DNA of 64,000 nucleotides from Jezberella montanilacus (GTDB lineage: Bacteria > Pseudomonadota > Gammaproteobacteria > Burkholderiales > Burkholderiaceae_B), in contig NZ_PVTV01000015.1 of NCBI RefSeq assembly GCF_003003055.1, forward strand, positions 186,001 through 250,000. The letters run 5' to 3'. Position 1 is the stretch's first letter; each line of letters opens with the position of its first letter. The notes under the pieces were generated by a model that was not told the origin of the DNA, made no database searches, and was given only the letters and a program-made list of their open reading frames with translations. This document shows positions 26,657 through 35,402 of this stretch, one piece after another. The position numbers were made by a program, and so were the translations under genes.

Positions 26657-28021
26657 ATGCACTGGATGACTGCTGCTGAAATCGCAAAAGGCTATCGCAA
26701 CAAAACATTTTCACCTGTTGAACTAACGAAAAGCCTTCTCGACAGAGTCGATGCCCTAAACCCCGCCTGCAACGCGTTTATCAGCGTCGATCACGAGGGC
26801 GCCATCGAATCAGCGCGCCAAGCGGAGCAAGCAATCTATGGGGGGCGCGCTTTGGGACCCCTGCATGGCGTCCCGTTGGGCATCAAAGACATCATTGACG
26901 TTGCAGGGCAAGCAACAACCTGCCACTCAAAGATACGCCTGGATCACTGTGCACACCAAGATGCGCAGGTGATTAGCAAACTTCGGGCAGCAGGTATGAT
27001 TTTCATGGGAAAGCTGGCACTGCACGAGTTCGCGATTGGCGGACCAGCCTTTGATCTGCCATTCCCACCCGCCCGCAATCCATGGAACCTTGGGCATCAT
27101 CCTGGCGGATCCTCTTCTGGCTCTGGTGCAGCCGTCGCAGCTGGTTTGTTGCCCCTGGCGCTCGGCACTGACACAGGCGGATCGATACGCAATCCAGCCG
27201 CTTGCTGCGGTATCGTAGGATTAAAAGCCACCTACGAATTAGTTTCACGACGAGGTGTGTTTACGTTATCGTCATCCATGGATCACGTTGGTCCCATGGC
27301 GCGTACTGTTGAAGACGCTGCCCTTCTGCTTAACGCGATGGCTGAGCCGCACGGTGATCAACAGCCGGTCGACTACGCCGCTGATTTAAGCCGCAGCATC
27401 AAGGGTCTTCGTGTTGGCTATGTCAGGCATTTTCACGAAACCGACGAAATTGCGCATCCTGAGGTGAGTTCGGCACTTGACGAGGCAGCCAAGGTTTTAA
27501 GCCACTTGGGTGCAACGGTCAGCGACGCTCGGCTACCAGCCTTAAGTCAATTTCTGACGGCACAGAAGTTTTTGATGCTGGCTGAATGCTGGTCAGTTCA
27601 TGCTCAATGGCTGCGTGAGCGCCCTCAGGACTACGCACAAACGACGCGGCGCAAGTTGCTCCCTGGCGCCTTCTTGACCGCTGGCGAGTATGTGCAAGCC
27701 ATGCAGATGAGACATCTTCTGATTGACGCGGTTGATCAGGCGTTTAAAGACTACGATGTTTTGCTGGTAGCAAATTCAATGGATCCCGCGTGCCGGATTG
27801 ATGATGAGCCTGAAATCGTCCGCACCTACACACGCCAGGCTCGTATGCCTTTTAATCTGACAGGTCACCCAGCCATTGCACTGATGGCCGGGCAAGCATC
27901 AAATGGCTTACCGCTCTCCCTGCAACTCGTGGGCAAATGCTATGACGAGTCGAGCTTGCTTCGGGTCGCTGCCGCTTACGAGCGAGCCACGCCCTGGCAC
28001 CTGCTGCATCCGGAATTGTGA
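26657..28021 (+). CDS. Amidase-signature hydrolase, AtzE/GatA-like
   Basis: This 454-residue amidase has the Lys of the Ser-cisSer-Lys triad in PLGIKDIIDV, the glycine/serine loop PGGSSSGSGAAVAAG (cis-Ser), and the nucleophile in GTDTGGSIRNPA. The paired AtzG-like gene argues for a heteromeric enzyme of the AtzE type (1-carboxybiuret hydrolase) rather than GatCAB, since no gatB is present. The substrate could be a urea-derived or simple amide. It converges with a TauD-like dioxygenase gene 84 bp away. Confidence 0.88.
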   Translation: MHWMTAAEIAKGYRNKTFSPVELTKSLLDRVDALNPACNAFISVDHEGAIESARQAEQAIYGGRALGPLHGVPLGIKDIIDVAGQATTCHSKIRLDHCAHQDAQVISKLRAAGMIFMGKLALHEFAIGGPAFDLPFPPARNPWNLGHHPGGSSSGSGAAVAAGLLPLALGTDTGGSIRNPAACCGIVGLKATYELVSRRGVFTLSSSMDHVGPMARTVEDAALLLNAMAEPHGDQQPVDYAADLSRSIKGLRVGYVRHFHETDEIAHPEVSSALDEAAKVLSHLGATVSDARLPALSQFLTAQKFLMLAECWSVHAQWLRERPQDYAQTTRRKLLPGAFLTAGEYVQAMQMRHLLIDAVDQAFKDYDVLLVANSMDPACRIDDEPEIVRTYTRQARMPFNLTGHPAIALMAGQASNGLPLSLQLVGKCYDESSLLRVAAAYERATPWHLLHPEL

Positions 28022-28105
28022 ATCATTTCCTGACAAGAGTGTGCTCTCCTTGCTAACGAGCCTGACACAGGATCTATAGCAAAGTGAGTCTGTGAACCTT
28101 CGAGA

Positions 28106-28993
28106 TCAGTAGGGCTTGTCGCCTGCAACGGTTACACGATGGCCGCTACGGGTGTTGGGCCAGTAATCCCACATCGCCCTGTGTTGTACGCATCGATTAT
28201 CCCAAAATGCAATGGAGTTTTTTCGCCAGCGAAAGCGGCATTGAAACAAGGGATTTTCAATGTGCTCAAATAAGTAGCGTAAAACCCCTGCACTCTCATC
28301 TCTAGGTACGCCAATCAAGTGGCTCGTAAAGCCGCGATTGACATAAAGCGCCTTTCGTCCGGTAACAGGATGCGTTCTCACCACCGGGTGTTCGGCATGC
28401 GGATAGACTGGTTTATCGGCAACACCAAAATTTTTATAAGTCCCCCGATAGACTGGTTCGCCATCATGGAGCGCCTTCAAGCCCTCCAGGTAGCCCTTCA
28501 TACGATCAGACAATGAGTCGTAAGCAGCATACATACTCGCAAAGAGCGTATCGCCACCGTGGGGTGGGCAAGTATGAATATGCAAAATACTGCCCATGGG
28601 TGGTATTTCATCGCAACTGACGTCGGTATGCCAGCCTTCGCCGTTCGCCCTACTTGAGTGCTCGTCAGCATGGATTTTCATGAGGGCTGGCAAGCCTTCA
28701 ACGTGAGGCGCTGCCGGATGCAGGTGTAACTCGCCAAACAATTGACCAAACGCCAAGTGCTGTTCTTTTGATATGGTTTGGTCTCTGAAAAAAATGACCT
28801 GATTTTCAGCTAACGCACGATGAATCTCTTGCTGCTGTTGCTCCGAAAGTGGCTGGCTTAAATCCACATCTGATATCTCAGCGCCAATAACAGGCGTGAG
28901 TTTCTCAACGCGGAGTGTCTGATACGGACCGTGATCGATTTCGGTATGCCGATATCGTGGGCCATTGTTGCCTCTTAGTGACGTCGCATGCAT
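28106..28993 (-). CDS. TauD/TfdA-family 2-oxoglutarate/Fe(II) dioxygenase
   Basis: This 295-residue protein has the Fe-binding HTD in GEGWHTDVSCDEIPP (about residue 123), the distal His in NRCVQHRAMWDY, and the 2OG-binding Arg near GHRVTVAG. These enzymes split sulfonates such as taurine, or ether-linked acids, by hydroxylation. The substrate is not fixed by motif. No sulfonate transporter is adjacent; the amidase pair is the nearest metabolic neighbour. Confidence 0.9.
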   Translation of the reverse strand: MHATSLRGNNGPRYRHTEIDHGPYQTLRVEKLTPVIGAEISDVDLSQPLSEQQQQEIHRALAENQVIFFRDQTISKEQHLAFGQLFGELHLHPAAPHVEGLPALMKIHADEHSSRANGEGWHTDVSCDEIPPMGSILHIHTCPPHGGDTLFASMYAAYDSLSDRMKGYLEGLKALHDGEPVYRGTYKNFGVADKPVYPHAEHPVVRTHPVTGRKALYVNRGFTSHLIGVPRDESAGVLRYLFEHIENPLFQCRFRWRKNSIAFWDNRCVQHRAMWDYWPNTRSGHRVTVAGDKPY

Positions 28994-29178
28994 GATTTGT
29001 CCCTGACTTAATTTTTATACTGTTTATTGCTACGTAAAGCCTTATTTTATGCAACTGTAGGGAAGTGCGGACAGGAAAGCAAACAGTTTAGACCTGGTAC
29101 ACATTTAGGTAAAATTTGACTGAGCATATGATGGTGCAATTAAAAATGTCCACGTCTTTTAGCTAGGTTGCCACTTAG

Positions 29179-29841
29179 ATGAATGAAATCAAGCAGAATC
29201 CTCCGCTCACGCAAGCCTGTCTTGGTCAAGTTTTTTTGGTTGAAGACGACACAGACCTGCGCGATAGCATCCGCGAGATGCTTACTTTTGTAGGCTATCA
29301 CGTGAGTGCCTATCCGAGCGCCAGCGTCTTTCTAGATGATTTTCATGCTGATTCACCAGCCGTTTTAGTAACCGATGTCCGAATGCCCGAAATGACCGGA
29401 GTCGAGCTGCAAGCTGAATTGATCCAACGGGGTATCAACATGCCGATCATTTTTATCAGTGGGCAGAGCACTATTAACCAATCCATTACCGCGATGAAAC
29501 AAGGCGCTTTTGATTTTTTGACGAAACCCTTCCGTCGAGAGCAGTTACTCAGCGTCATTGCAAAAGCTATCGCCTATGAAAATGAGCGAATAACGGCAAG
29601 CCGTATACAAGCAGAGCTTGAAGTGAAGTTAGCAAGCCTCTCACCCAGAGAGCGACAGGTATTTAGCCTATTGGCAAAAGGCTACAGCAACTCAGAGCTG
29701 TCAGAAACGCTCGGCATTGCAATATCAACCGCAAAAGAATACAAAGCAGACATGATGTCCAAGCTAGGTTTGACCGGCTTGTCAGAGCTGATGGCGTTGA
29801 ACGCCGTCATCGCCCAGGGATCAGGCAAACACGACGTTTGA
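29179..29841 (+). CDS. FixJ/LuxR-type response regulator
   Basis: This 220-residue regulator has a receiver domain (EDDTD, Asp in VTDVRMPEM, Lys in LTKPF) and a LuxR helix-turn-helix (LSPRERQVFSLLAKGYSNSELSE...KEYKADMMSKL) at the C-terminus. It binds DNA when phosphorylated. No kinase is adjacent. The FixL/NtrB-type kinase at 33390 is the best candidate partner, separated from it by an IS66 element and a formyltransferase gene. Confidence 0.9.
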   Translation: MNEIKQNPPLTQACLGQVFLVEDDTDLRDSIREMLTFVGYHVSAYPSASVFLDDFHADSPAVLVTDVRMPEMTGVELQAELIQRGINMPIIFISGQSTINQSITAMKQGAFDFLTKPFRREQLLSVIAKAIAYENERITASRIQAELEVKLASLSPRERQVFSLLAKGYSNSELSETLGIAISTAKEYKADMMSKLGLTGLSELMALNAVIAQGSGKHDV

Positions 29842-29956
29842 CTCAGCTACCCGTCAGACCTTAAGAGGCTCCGGGGAGAGTAAGCGATCCATAAACCCCA
29901 ACCTAGTCAGACGGTAAAAGCTGCGCGATCATCTCTATCTCCAAACGTAAGATGAG

Positions 29957-30292
29957 ATGAAGATGAAAATTAGCAAAGGCGTGCAGTTTTGGACCGAGCA
30001 TTTAGCCGGTGTTAAGCGAGAAGGTCTGTCGTTGATGGCGTATGCAGGCAAACACGGCCTACGACTCAAAACGCTGTATCACTGGAGCAGTAAGTTAAAA
30101 AGGGCTGGCGGCGTCAAGCCCGGTTCAACCGATAGTCAGTTTGTGGCGCTGCGCGTGAGTCAAACGCCGCGAGTCAAGTCAGAGTCTGACTGTGTGCTGG
30201 TGGTGAACTCAACACTCAGACTCGAACTGCAATCGTTGCCCAGTACGCAATGGCTCGCGGCGCTTGCGCACAGTCTTCGGGGTGCGGGCTGA
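29957..30292 (+). CDS. tnpA: IS66-family accessory protein TnpA
   Basis: This 111-residue protein is the first IS66 gene, with the helix-turn-helix-like KREGLSLMAYAGKHGLRLKTLYHWSSKL. It is required for transposition in active IS66 elements, though its biochemical role is unclear. Its stop overlaps the tnpB start (TGATG). Confidence 0.9.
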   Translation: MKMKISKGVQFWTEHLAGVKREGLSLMAYAGKHGLRLKTLYHWSSKLKRAGGVKPGSTDSQFVALRVSQTPRVKSESDCVLVVNSTLRLELQSLPSTQWLAALAHSLRGAG

Positions 30293-30648
30293 TGCACCCG
30301 GGCGCGCAAATCGAGTTGGTGTATTTATGCCGCCAACCAGTCGACTTCAGAAAGTCGATTGATGGCCTAAGCGCTTTGGTTGAGCGAGAGTTATTGCTCA
30401 ACCCGTTTGCTGGTGCGCTCTACGTGTTTGTGAATCGCACGCGTACGCGTATCAAAGTACTTTACTGGCATCGTAATGGTTTTTGCTTGTGGCTTAAGCG
30501 CCTTGAGGCAGAGAGATTTGCCTGGCCACAAGACTTGGCGAGTGATACGCTAACGCTCAGTTTGCAAGAGTTTGAGTGGCTGCTTGAGGGCTTTGATTTA
30601 TGGAAAAATAAACCTCATAAATCATTGATTTTTACCTCTGTTTCATAG
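30292..30648 (+). CDS. tnpB: IS66-family accessory protein TnpB
   Basis: This 118-residue protein has the IS66 Orf2 signature VYLCRQPVDFRKSIDGL and GALYVFVNRTRTRIKVLYW. The ATG at 30292 is chosen because it overlaps the tnpA stop; an earlier start would lie inside tnpA in another frame. It is unrelated to the RNA-guided TnpB of IS200/IS605. Confidence 0.92.
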   Translation: MHPGAQIELVYLCRQPVDFRKSIDGLSALVERELLLNPFAGALYVFVNRTRTRIKVLYWHRNGFCLWLKRLEAERFAWPQDLASDTLTLSLQEFEWLLEGFDLWKNKPHKSLIFTSVS

Positions 30649-30669
30649 GAGGATTTGCTATAATAAGGC

Positions 30670-32406
30670 ATGCAAATAACAGTCAAAAAGAGGTTCGATT
30701 TTAAAGAAGAAATCACTCTTCCTGAAGTAGTCTTACCGACTGTTTTACCTACCGATACAGCCTCACTCGTTGCACTCTTACACTCGGTTGTTGCGTCGCA
30801 CAGAAGCGCCAACGAGATGCTGCATGGCTATCTCAATCAAGCTCAGGTGTGGGTCGCAGAAAGTAAAGCTCAGGTCGCTCAGGCTCAGGGCCGCGTTGAC
30901 CGCCTGTTAGAACAAATCGCCTTAGCGCGTCGCCGTATGTTTGGCGCAAGCTCTGAGCAATCAGACGGTCAAGGTCACTTGTTTAACGAGGCTGAGGCCT
31001 TAGCGCTAGGTAGCACCGAAGAGCAAGACCTTGCTGTGATCCCCGAGGTTAAAGATCCCGCAACACCCAAAACCCCCGCAGACCGCACACCCCCTCGCGG
31101 CAAGCGCGCGCCGCTGCCGACTGAGCTCGAGCGCGTTGAGGTCTTGCACGACGTGCCCGAGTCAGAGCGCCTTTGCCCCTGTGGCACACCGATGGTAGTC
31201 ATTGGCCAAGACGTCAGCGAACAGCTCGATATCGTCCCGATGCAGATCCGCGTTCTGCGCCACGTTCGTATGCGTTATGGCTGCCCCGATAGTGCACACC
31301 CACCCGTTACCGCTAAGCTGCCCCCGCAGCCCTTGCCTAAAAGTAACGCCAGTGCTGACTTCTTGGCCATGATGCTCACAGTCAAGTACGTGGATGGCTT
31401 ACCGCTGACGCGCTTCTCAAAAGTGCTTGATCGTCATAACGCGCCAGTGCCACCTCAGACGCTTGCGCGTTGGGCGATTGGCGCCGGCCAATTGATCCTA
31501 CCCCTGCTGAATCTGGCGCGCGACGCCTTGTTTGAGGGCAGCTTGCTTCACATTGATGAAACCGTCGTGCAGGTTCTTAAAGAAAAAGACAAGGCGCCCA
31601 CGTCTACAAGTTATATGTGGGTGCAGACCGGGGGGCCACCGGGCAAGCCCGTCGTGATCTTTGATTACGATCCGAGCCGCAGTGCAGAGGTACCCGTGCG
31701 CCTGTTGCACGACTATCGTGGTTATTTAATGGCCGATGGCTATACGGGCTACAACAAACTGGCCAAGACCGATGGCATTGAGCGCATGGCTTGCTGGGCG
31801 CATGCGAGGCGTAGGTTTGTTGAAGCCTCGCGCGTGCAGCCAAAAGGCAAGCGTGGCTTGGCTAATGAAGCCATAGGTCTGATCGGTGTGCTTTATGGCA
31901 TTGAGCGGGACTGTAAGAAAGAGAAAGCGACTGACCAAGAACGGTACTTGGCGCGCCAAGAGCGAAGCGTGCCAGCGCTCGCTGCGCTTTACGCTTGGAT
32001 GCAAAGAACGCTGCCTCAGGTCACACCTAAAAGTGCGCTAGGCACAGCGCTCTCCTATATGCGTGATCAATGGAGCATGCTCGTGCGTTACCCTGAGCGG
32101 GGAGATCTGCCCATCGACAACAACCGTTGCGAGAATGCGATCAGGCCCTTCGTGCTCGGGCGCAAAGCGTGGCTCTTTAGCGATACGGTTGCGGGTGCCA
32201 AAGCCAGTGCGGTGATTTATTCGTTAATTGAAACAGCTAAAGCCAATGGGCTTGAACCCTATCACTGGTTACGTCAGGTGTTGCGTGAGTTGCCCGCGGC
32301 TAAAACCGTTGAGGCGATCGAGGCACTCTTACCTTGGAATGTGAAAGCGGCATTATCAACGAAACCAATGACCGAAACGATAGTCGAACTCGAAGCTCAG
32401 GTTTGA
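30670..32406 (+). CDS. tnpC: IS66-family transposase TnpC
   Basis: This 578-residue DDE transposase has an N-terminal helix-rich region (EQIALARRRMFGASSEQ), a Cys-containing zinc-finger-like part (CPCGTP...YGCPD) and a catalytic core with HIDETVVQVL, MADGYTGYNKL and NNRCENAIRPFVLGRK. No internal stop is seen, so the element is probably competent. Confidence 0.95.
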   Translation: MQITVKKRFDFKEEITLPEVVLPTVLPTDTASLVALLHSVVASHRSANEMLHGYLNQAQVWVAESKAQVAQAQGRVDRLLEQIALARRRMFGASSEQSDGQGHLFNEAEALALGSTEEQDLAVIPEVKDPATPKTPADRTPPRGKRAPLPTELERVEVLHDVPESERLCPCGTPMVVIGQDVSEQLDIVPMQIRVLRHVRMRYGCPDSAHPPVTAKLPPQPLPKSNASADFLAMMLTVKYVDGLPLTRFSKVLDRHNAPVPPQTLARWAIGAGQLILPLLNLARDALFEGSLLHIDETVVQVLKEKDKAPTSTSYMWVQTGGPPGKPVVIFDYDPSRSAEVPVRLLHDYRGYLMADGYTGYNKLAKTDGIERMACWAHARRRFVEASRVQPKGKRGLANEAIGLIGVLYGIERDCKKEKATDQERYLARQERSVPALAALYAWMQRTLPQVTPKSALGTALSYMRDQWSMLVRYPERGDLPIDNNRCENAIRPFVLGRKAWLFSDTVAGAKASAVIYSLIETAKANGLEPYHWLRQVLRELPAAKTVEAIEALLPWNVKAALSTKPMTETIVELEAQV

Positions 32407-32490
32407 TGCGTCATCGCCGTTAAGTGCCGCTGATGTAAAACCCTGGCGAAAGACCGACCTCTGGGGTTTATGGATCGCTTACCGGGGAGA

Positions 32491-32651
32491 CTCTTCGCGG
32501 TAGCGACATCAGTCACACCCAGCGATCGTCGGGTATACAACGATGAAGATTTGCCCCAAACTATCACCAAGCGTTTTATATTTTTCTTTAGATTGACTGA
32601 AAATATTCAGGTTGGTTCGGCTGTTTATTTGCTTGTCTGCACTGATCCTAC
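32491..32651. other. 161-bp gap after the IS66 element
   Basis: This is the original intergenic DNA between the FixJ-like regulator and the formyltransferase-like gene, interrupted by the IS. Joined to 29842-29871 it would be about 190 bp. No gene is seen; the promoter of the downstream gene should lie here. Confidence 0.5.
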
Positions 32652-33386
32652 ATGTTGCGTTTTTTGAATATCGTTGTTCTTGCACCAGAACTAATCGGTT
32701 CTCAAATCATTGAGCTGCTTAAAAAATGTAACAGCGAGCTCAATTATTACAGCGCCCCATCCCTCGTCGCTCTAGAAAAATACGATGCTACTTTTTTAAA
32801 AAAGAGCAGATTAATCGCATGCGCCTCAGCCGAAATCGTCCCGAAAAACATACTTGATAAATTTGGATTCGGATGCATCAATGTGCACCTAGGTCCTCCC
32901 AGCCTGCCAGGCTGGCAACCAGCTGCGTTTGCTTTATATGATGCCGTATTGAAGTACGGGATCACCATGCACTACATGGTAGAAAAGGTTGATGCTGGAG
33001 AAATCATTGCTATAGAAAGTTTTCAACTTCATAAAGACCACGACTACGAGTCGCTTGTGAGTTGCTTGTCTGCGTGTGCCATGCGGTTGCTAGCCCGTAT
33101 GGCTCACGATTTGACTCAGGCAGACAGGATGGCTCCTTTGCCTATCGCTTGGGGCCCGAGAAAGACTACTCGCGAGCTGTTCCGACAGTACTGTCAAATA
33201 GATCTATTAATAGAGAAAAATGAGCTCGAGCGGCGCGTGCTCGCCTTTGGTCAAGGTGATGGTGATTCGAAACTTACCCTCATTGCAGATGAACAAAAAT
33301 ATTTTCTTGCTAAAAATCAAAAAGCACGAATTGGCAAATACTATAAAAAAATTCACGGCGTACTGTTTTACAGAGCTCAGACATAA
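32652..33386 (+). CDS. Formyltransferase-family protein (methionyl-tRNA-formyltransferase-like fold)
   Basis: This 244-residue protein has the formyltransferase catalytic arrangement: NVHLGPPSLPGWQP (Asn and His of the N-x-H motif) and the Asp in MVEKVDAGEII. It lacks the long C-terminal RNA-binding domain of Fmt. The region around RLIACASAEIVPKNILD fits the domain. Possible substrates are sugar nucleotides or small amines, as in the N-formyltransferases; none can be named. The gene lies between the IS66 element and a converging histidine kinase. Confidence 0.7.
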   Translation: MLRFLNIVVLAPELIGSQIIELLKKCNSELNYYSAPSLVALEKYDATFLKKSRLIACASAEIVPKNILDKFGFGCINVHLGPPSLPGWQPAAFALYDAVLKYGITMHYMVEKVDAGEIIAIESFQLHKDHDYESLVSCLSACAMRLLARMAHDLTQADRMAPLPIAWGPRKTTRELFRQYCQIDLLIEKNELERRVLAFGQGDGDSKLTLIADEQKYFLAKNQKARIGKYYKKIHGVLFYRAQT

Positions 33387-33389
33387 ATA

Positions 33390-34886
33390 CTAGTTGCTTG
33401 GCTTCAGGTTGCCTAACACGACCTTAAAAGTTGCCCCGCCGAGCTCATTTCTGCTGAGACTGATGGTCCCATCGTGCCGATCAACAATATGCTTGGACAG
33501 CCAAAGTCCAATACCACTTTTGTTAGTTTTGGTTGTTTCAAAAATATCAAAGATTTTGTGCGATTGTGATTGATCAACGCCTGGCCCATTGTCCGATATG
33601 GTTACTGCGCAATGTTCTTTTTCTGAGCCAGATTCAATAATTATTTTTTTGTCGACTTTATCTGATCTTTCTAGTGCTTCTATTGCGTTCACCAGTAGAT
33701 TTGAAAATACTTGCTGGATCAGACTCGCTTGCACGCTAATCTCTTCACCAAACTCTAGTTTGCACTCAAGTTCAATATTGGCCTGTTTTAGTCGCTTTTG
33801 GTAAAGCTCAACTGACGAAAAAATAATTTTATCGATCATTACCGAGTTCATTGTTTCGTCAGAGCTCATAAATAGCCCTTTTAAACTAGCGATCAATTCA
33901 GCTGCACTTTGATTGACTTTAATGATCCGATTGAGATTGTCGGCCACTGACTCCGGCTGGTGATGAGTTGCCAGCACCGCATTGGCTTGCTCAGCGTTAA
34001 CTTGAATAACAGCTAAAAACTGATTTAATTCGTGTGCAAGGGCGGCAGATAGCGCTCCGCTATGAATTAATGTGGTGGTTTTGATCAGATGTTCAATTAG
34101 CGCTTCTTTCTCAATCAAGAGTTTAGCTAATTGTTGTTTGCTTTCTTCAGCCAAGATTGCGTGGCTCGAGTAGGTTTCCAACCAAAACATGCAAACGAGC
34201 GCATCGACAATAATACCGAGGCAAAGGCGACTCAAAGCGATCGTATCGCCGAGTTTCGTGTCTAACACGGTCAATTCGTGGGTGTGATACAGCTCGAGAA
34301 GCACTTGCAAGCCTAGGACAAAAACAATCAAACTGAAACAAAGTTGCAATCCCACGTAGGATATCAAGACATTCCTTAAATAAACGAGAAAATGACTCTT
34401 CTGTTTTTTTTGAAAATCAATAATTTCAAGACATACCCAAAGTGCGAAAAGGGTTGCAGATATATGCCTTAAGAACGTGGCCCAGGGCAAGAAGGAAGGT
34501 GCCGCTGTCGTCTCATAGACAAGAATCGTAAATCCCAGCACCACCGCCACGGCAATATGAGGCAAGTACTTTGTCTTGCCATTCAAAATTCTGAAAAATA
34601 ATGCTTTAACAATCCACGCGAAGGTGATTGAGATTGCGCCATAGATAATTCCGGCTTGTACCCAAGGATGGCCAACTCGGTATGGCAGCGTCAGATCGGG
34701 GTATAGCCAGATACCTACGCATCTAAACCCGTAGAACAACGCTTGCGCGAGAAAACCAGCACCAAATAAATAAAACGGAAGTGTTCTGTGCTCTCGGTTC
34801 GTGCTGCTGAGCAAGATCCATAAAAAACTAAGCTGGATGAGTACGACCAGTAAGAAAAACTGTACGGTAAGGTTGGTCGAAAACAT
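33390..34886 (-). CDS. Multi-pass membrane sensor histidine kinase (FixL/NtrB-type)
   Basis: This 498-residue protein has about seven transmembrane segments in the first ~240 residues, a coiled linker, and the phosphoacceptor His in ALAHELNQFLAV (about residue 285). It then has the N box NLLVNAIEALE, G1 ISDNGPGVD and G2 GIGLWLSKHIV. The kinase type is HPK4/NtrB-FixL-like, the class that pairs with FixJ/LuxR regulators. The membrane part has no domain I can name; it may sense a membrane or redox signal. Confidence 0.88.
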   Translation of the reverse strand: MFSTNLTVQFFLLVVLIQLSFLWILLSSTNREHRTLPFYLFGAGFLAQALFYGFRCVGIWLYPDLTLPYRVGHPWVQAGIIYGAISITFAWIVKALFFRILNGKTKYLPHIAVAVVLGFTILVYETTAAPSFLPWATFLRHISATLFALWVCLEIIDFQKKQKSHFLVYLRNVLISYVGLQLCFSLIVFVLGLQVLLELYHTHELTVLDTKLGDTIALSRLCLGIIVDALVCMFWLETYSSHAILAEESKQQLAKLLIEKEALIEHLIKTTTLIHSGALSAALAHELNQFLAVIQVNAEQANAVLATHHQPESVADNLNRIIKVNQSAAELIASLKGLFMSSDETMNSVMIDKIIFSSVELYQKRLKQANIELECKLEFGEEISVQASLIQQVFSNLLVNAIEALERSDKVDKKIIIESGSEKEHCAVTISDNGPGVDQSQSHKIFDIFETTKTNKSGIGLWLSKHIVDRHDGTISLSRNELGGATFKVVLGNLKPSN

Positions 34887-34916
34887 ATTTTTTTGAAAGC
34901 ACCGATGCTCAAAGTT

Positions 34917-34946
34917 GTATCGTGTCGTATCGTATCGTATCGTATC
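34917..34946. repeat. Tandem pentanucleotide repeat GTATC x6
   Basis: Six contiguous units of GTATC run from 34917 to 34946; the second unit is GTGTC. They lie between the divergent kinase (start 34886) and ridA (start 34986). Such runs can slip during replication and alter promoter spacing. They could also alter the frame of a longer RidA N-terminus. Confidence 0.85.
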
Positions 34947-34985
34947 GTTAACTATAGATTAATCTTCAAAGTACAGGAACCAGAA

Positions 34986-35378
34986 ATGAGAGAAACGTTT
35001 AACTTTCCAGCTGACTCTGGGGTGCCGCCACAAGTTGGCCCCTTTTCACACGCGACGCGTTGGGGAGACATGTTATTTGTGACGGGTCAGATGCCTACCG
35101 ATCCCAGAACCGGCAAAATTGTTGCAGGCGGCTTGATCGAGCAATCATTGCAAGTCAAGAAAAACCTCGAGGCGGTAATCGCGCACTTTGGGTTGACGCT
35201 GGATGATTCGCTCATGGTAAGGGTATATCTGGAATCCTTCGACGACTACGACAAATTCAACGCCTGTTATCGCACCTGGTTCACCAAAGCCTTACCGAGC
35301 CGAACATGTGTTGGCGTGCATGGCCTGGCTGTTGGTGCCTTAGTTGAAATTGATTTGATTCTTGGCATACCGAAATAA
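34986..35378 (+). CDS. RidA family protein (enamine/imine deaminase family)
   Basis: This 130-residue protein has the family core FSHATRWGDMLFVTGQMP, a LEAVIAHFGLTLDDSLMVRVYL middle part and the C-terminal SRTCVGVHGLAVGALVEIDLIL. The Arg and Glu near the end are the usual ligand-binding residues. RidA hydrolyses reactive 2-aminoacrylate-type enamines; other clades serve specific catabolic steps. The ATG at 34986 is favoured because RidA proteins begin near here. An in-frame ATG at 34905 would include the pentanucleotide repeat. Two Bug receptors follow. Confidence 0.85.
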   Translation: MRETFNFPADSGVPPQVGPFSHATRWGDMLFVTGQMPTDPRTGKIVAGGLIEQSLQVKKNLEAVIAHFGLTLDDSLMVRVYLESFDDYDKFNACYRTWFTKALPSRTCVGVHGLAVGALVEIDLILGIPK

Positions 35379-35402
35379 CGAAGTGTCACTGCTGGAGGCA
35401 AC

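Larger units (their letters stand above)
29872..32490 (+). mobile_element. Complete IS66-family insertion sequence with 8-bp target duplication
   Basis: Terminal inverted repeats of 21 bp begin GTAAGCGATC and occur at 29880-29900 and, inverted, at 32462-32482. The flanking octamer CGGGGAGA is duplicated exactly at 29872-29879 and 32483-32490, the 8-bp duplication typical of IS66. The element (2603 bp between outer repeat ends) holds the standard tnpA, tnpB and tnpC genes, all intact. The identical duplications point to recent insertion. Confidence 0.96.

Noticed and set aside
30250-30291. Upstream start for IS66 TnpB
   Set aside because: The extension comes from the out-of-frame end of tnpA; the ATG overlapping the tnpA stop is standard.
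30292-30648. RNA-guided TnpB nuclease
   Set aside because: The name matches but the protein is the small IS66 accessory TnpB, not the IS200/IS605 nuclease.
34917-34946. Possible CRISPR-like repeat
   Set aside because: Units are only 5 bp with no spacers; it is a simple microsatellite.
34893-34985. N-terminal extension of RidA covering the pentanucleotide repeat
   Set aside because: RidA proteins normally begin near 34986; the extension is repeat-derived sequence. It is kept only as a possible slippage effect, not as the gene start.
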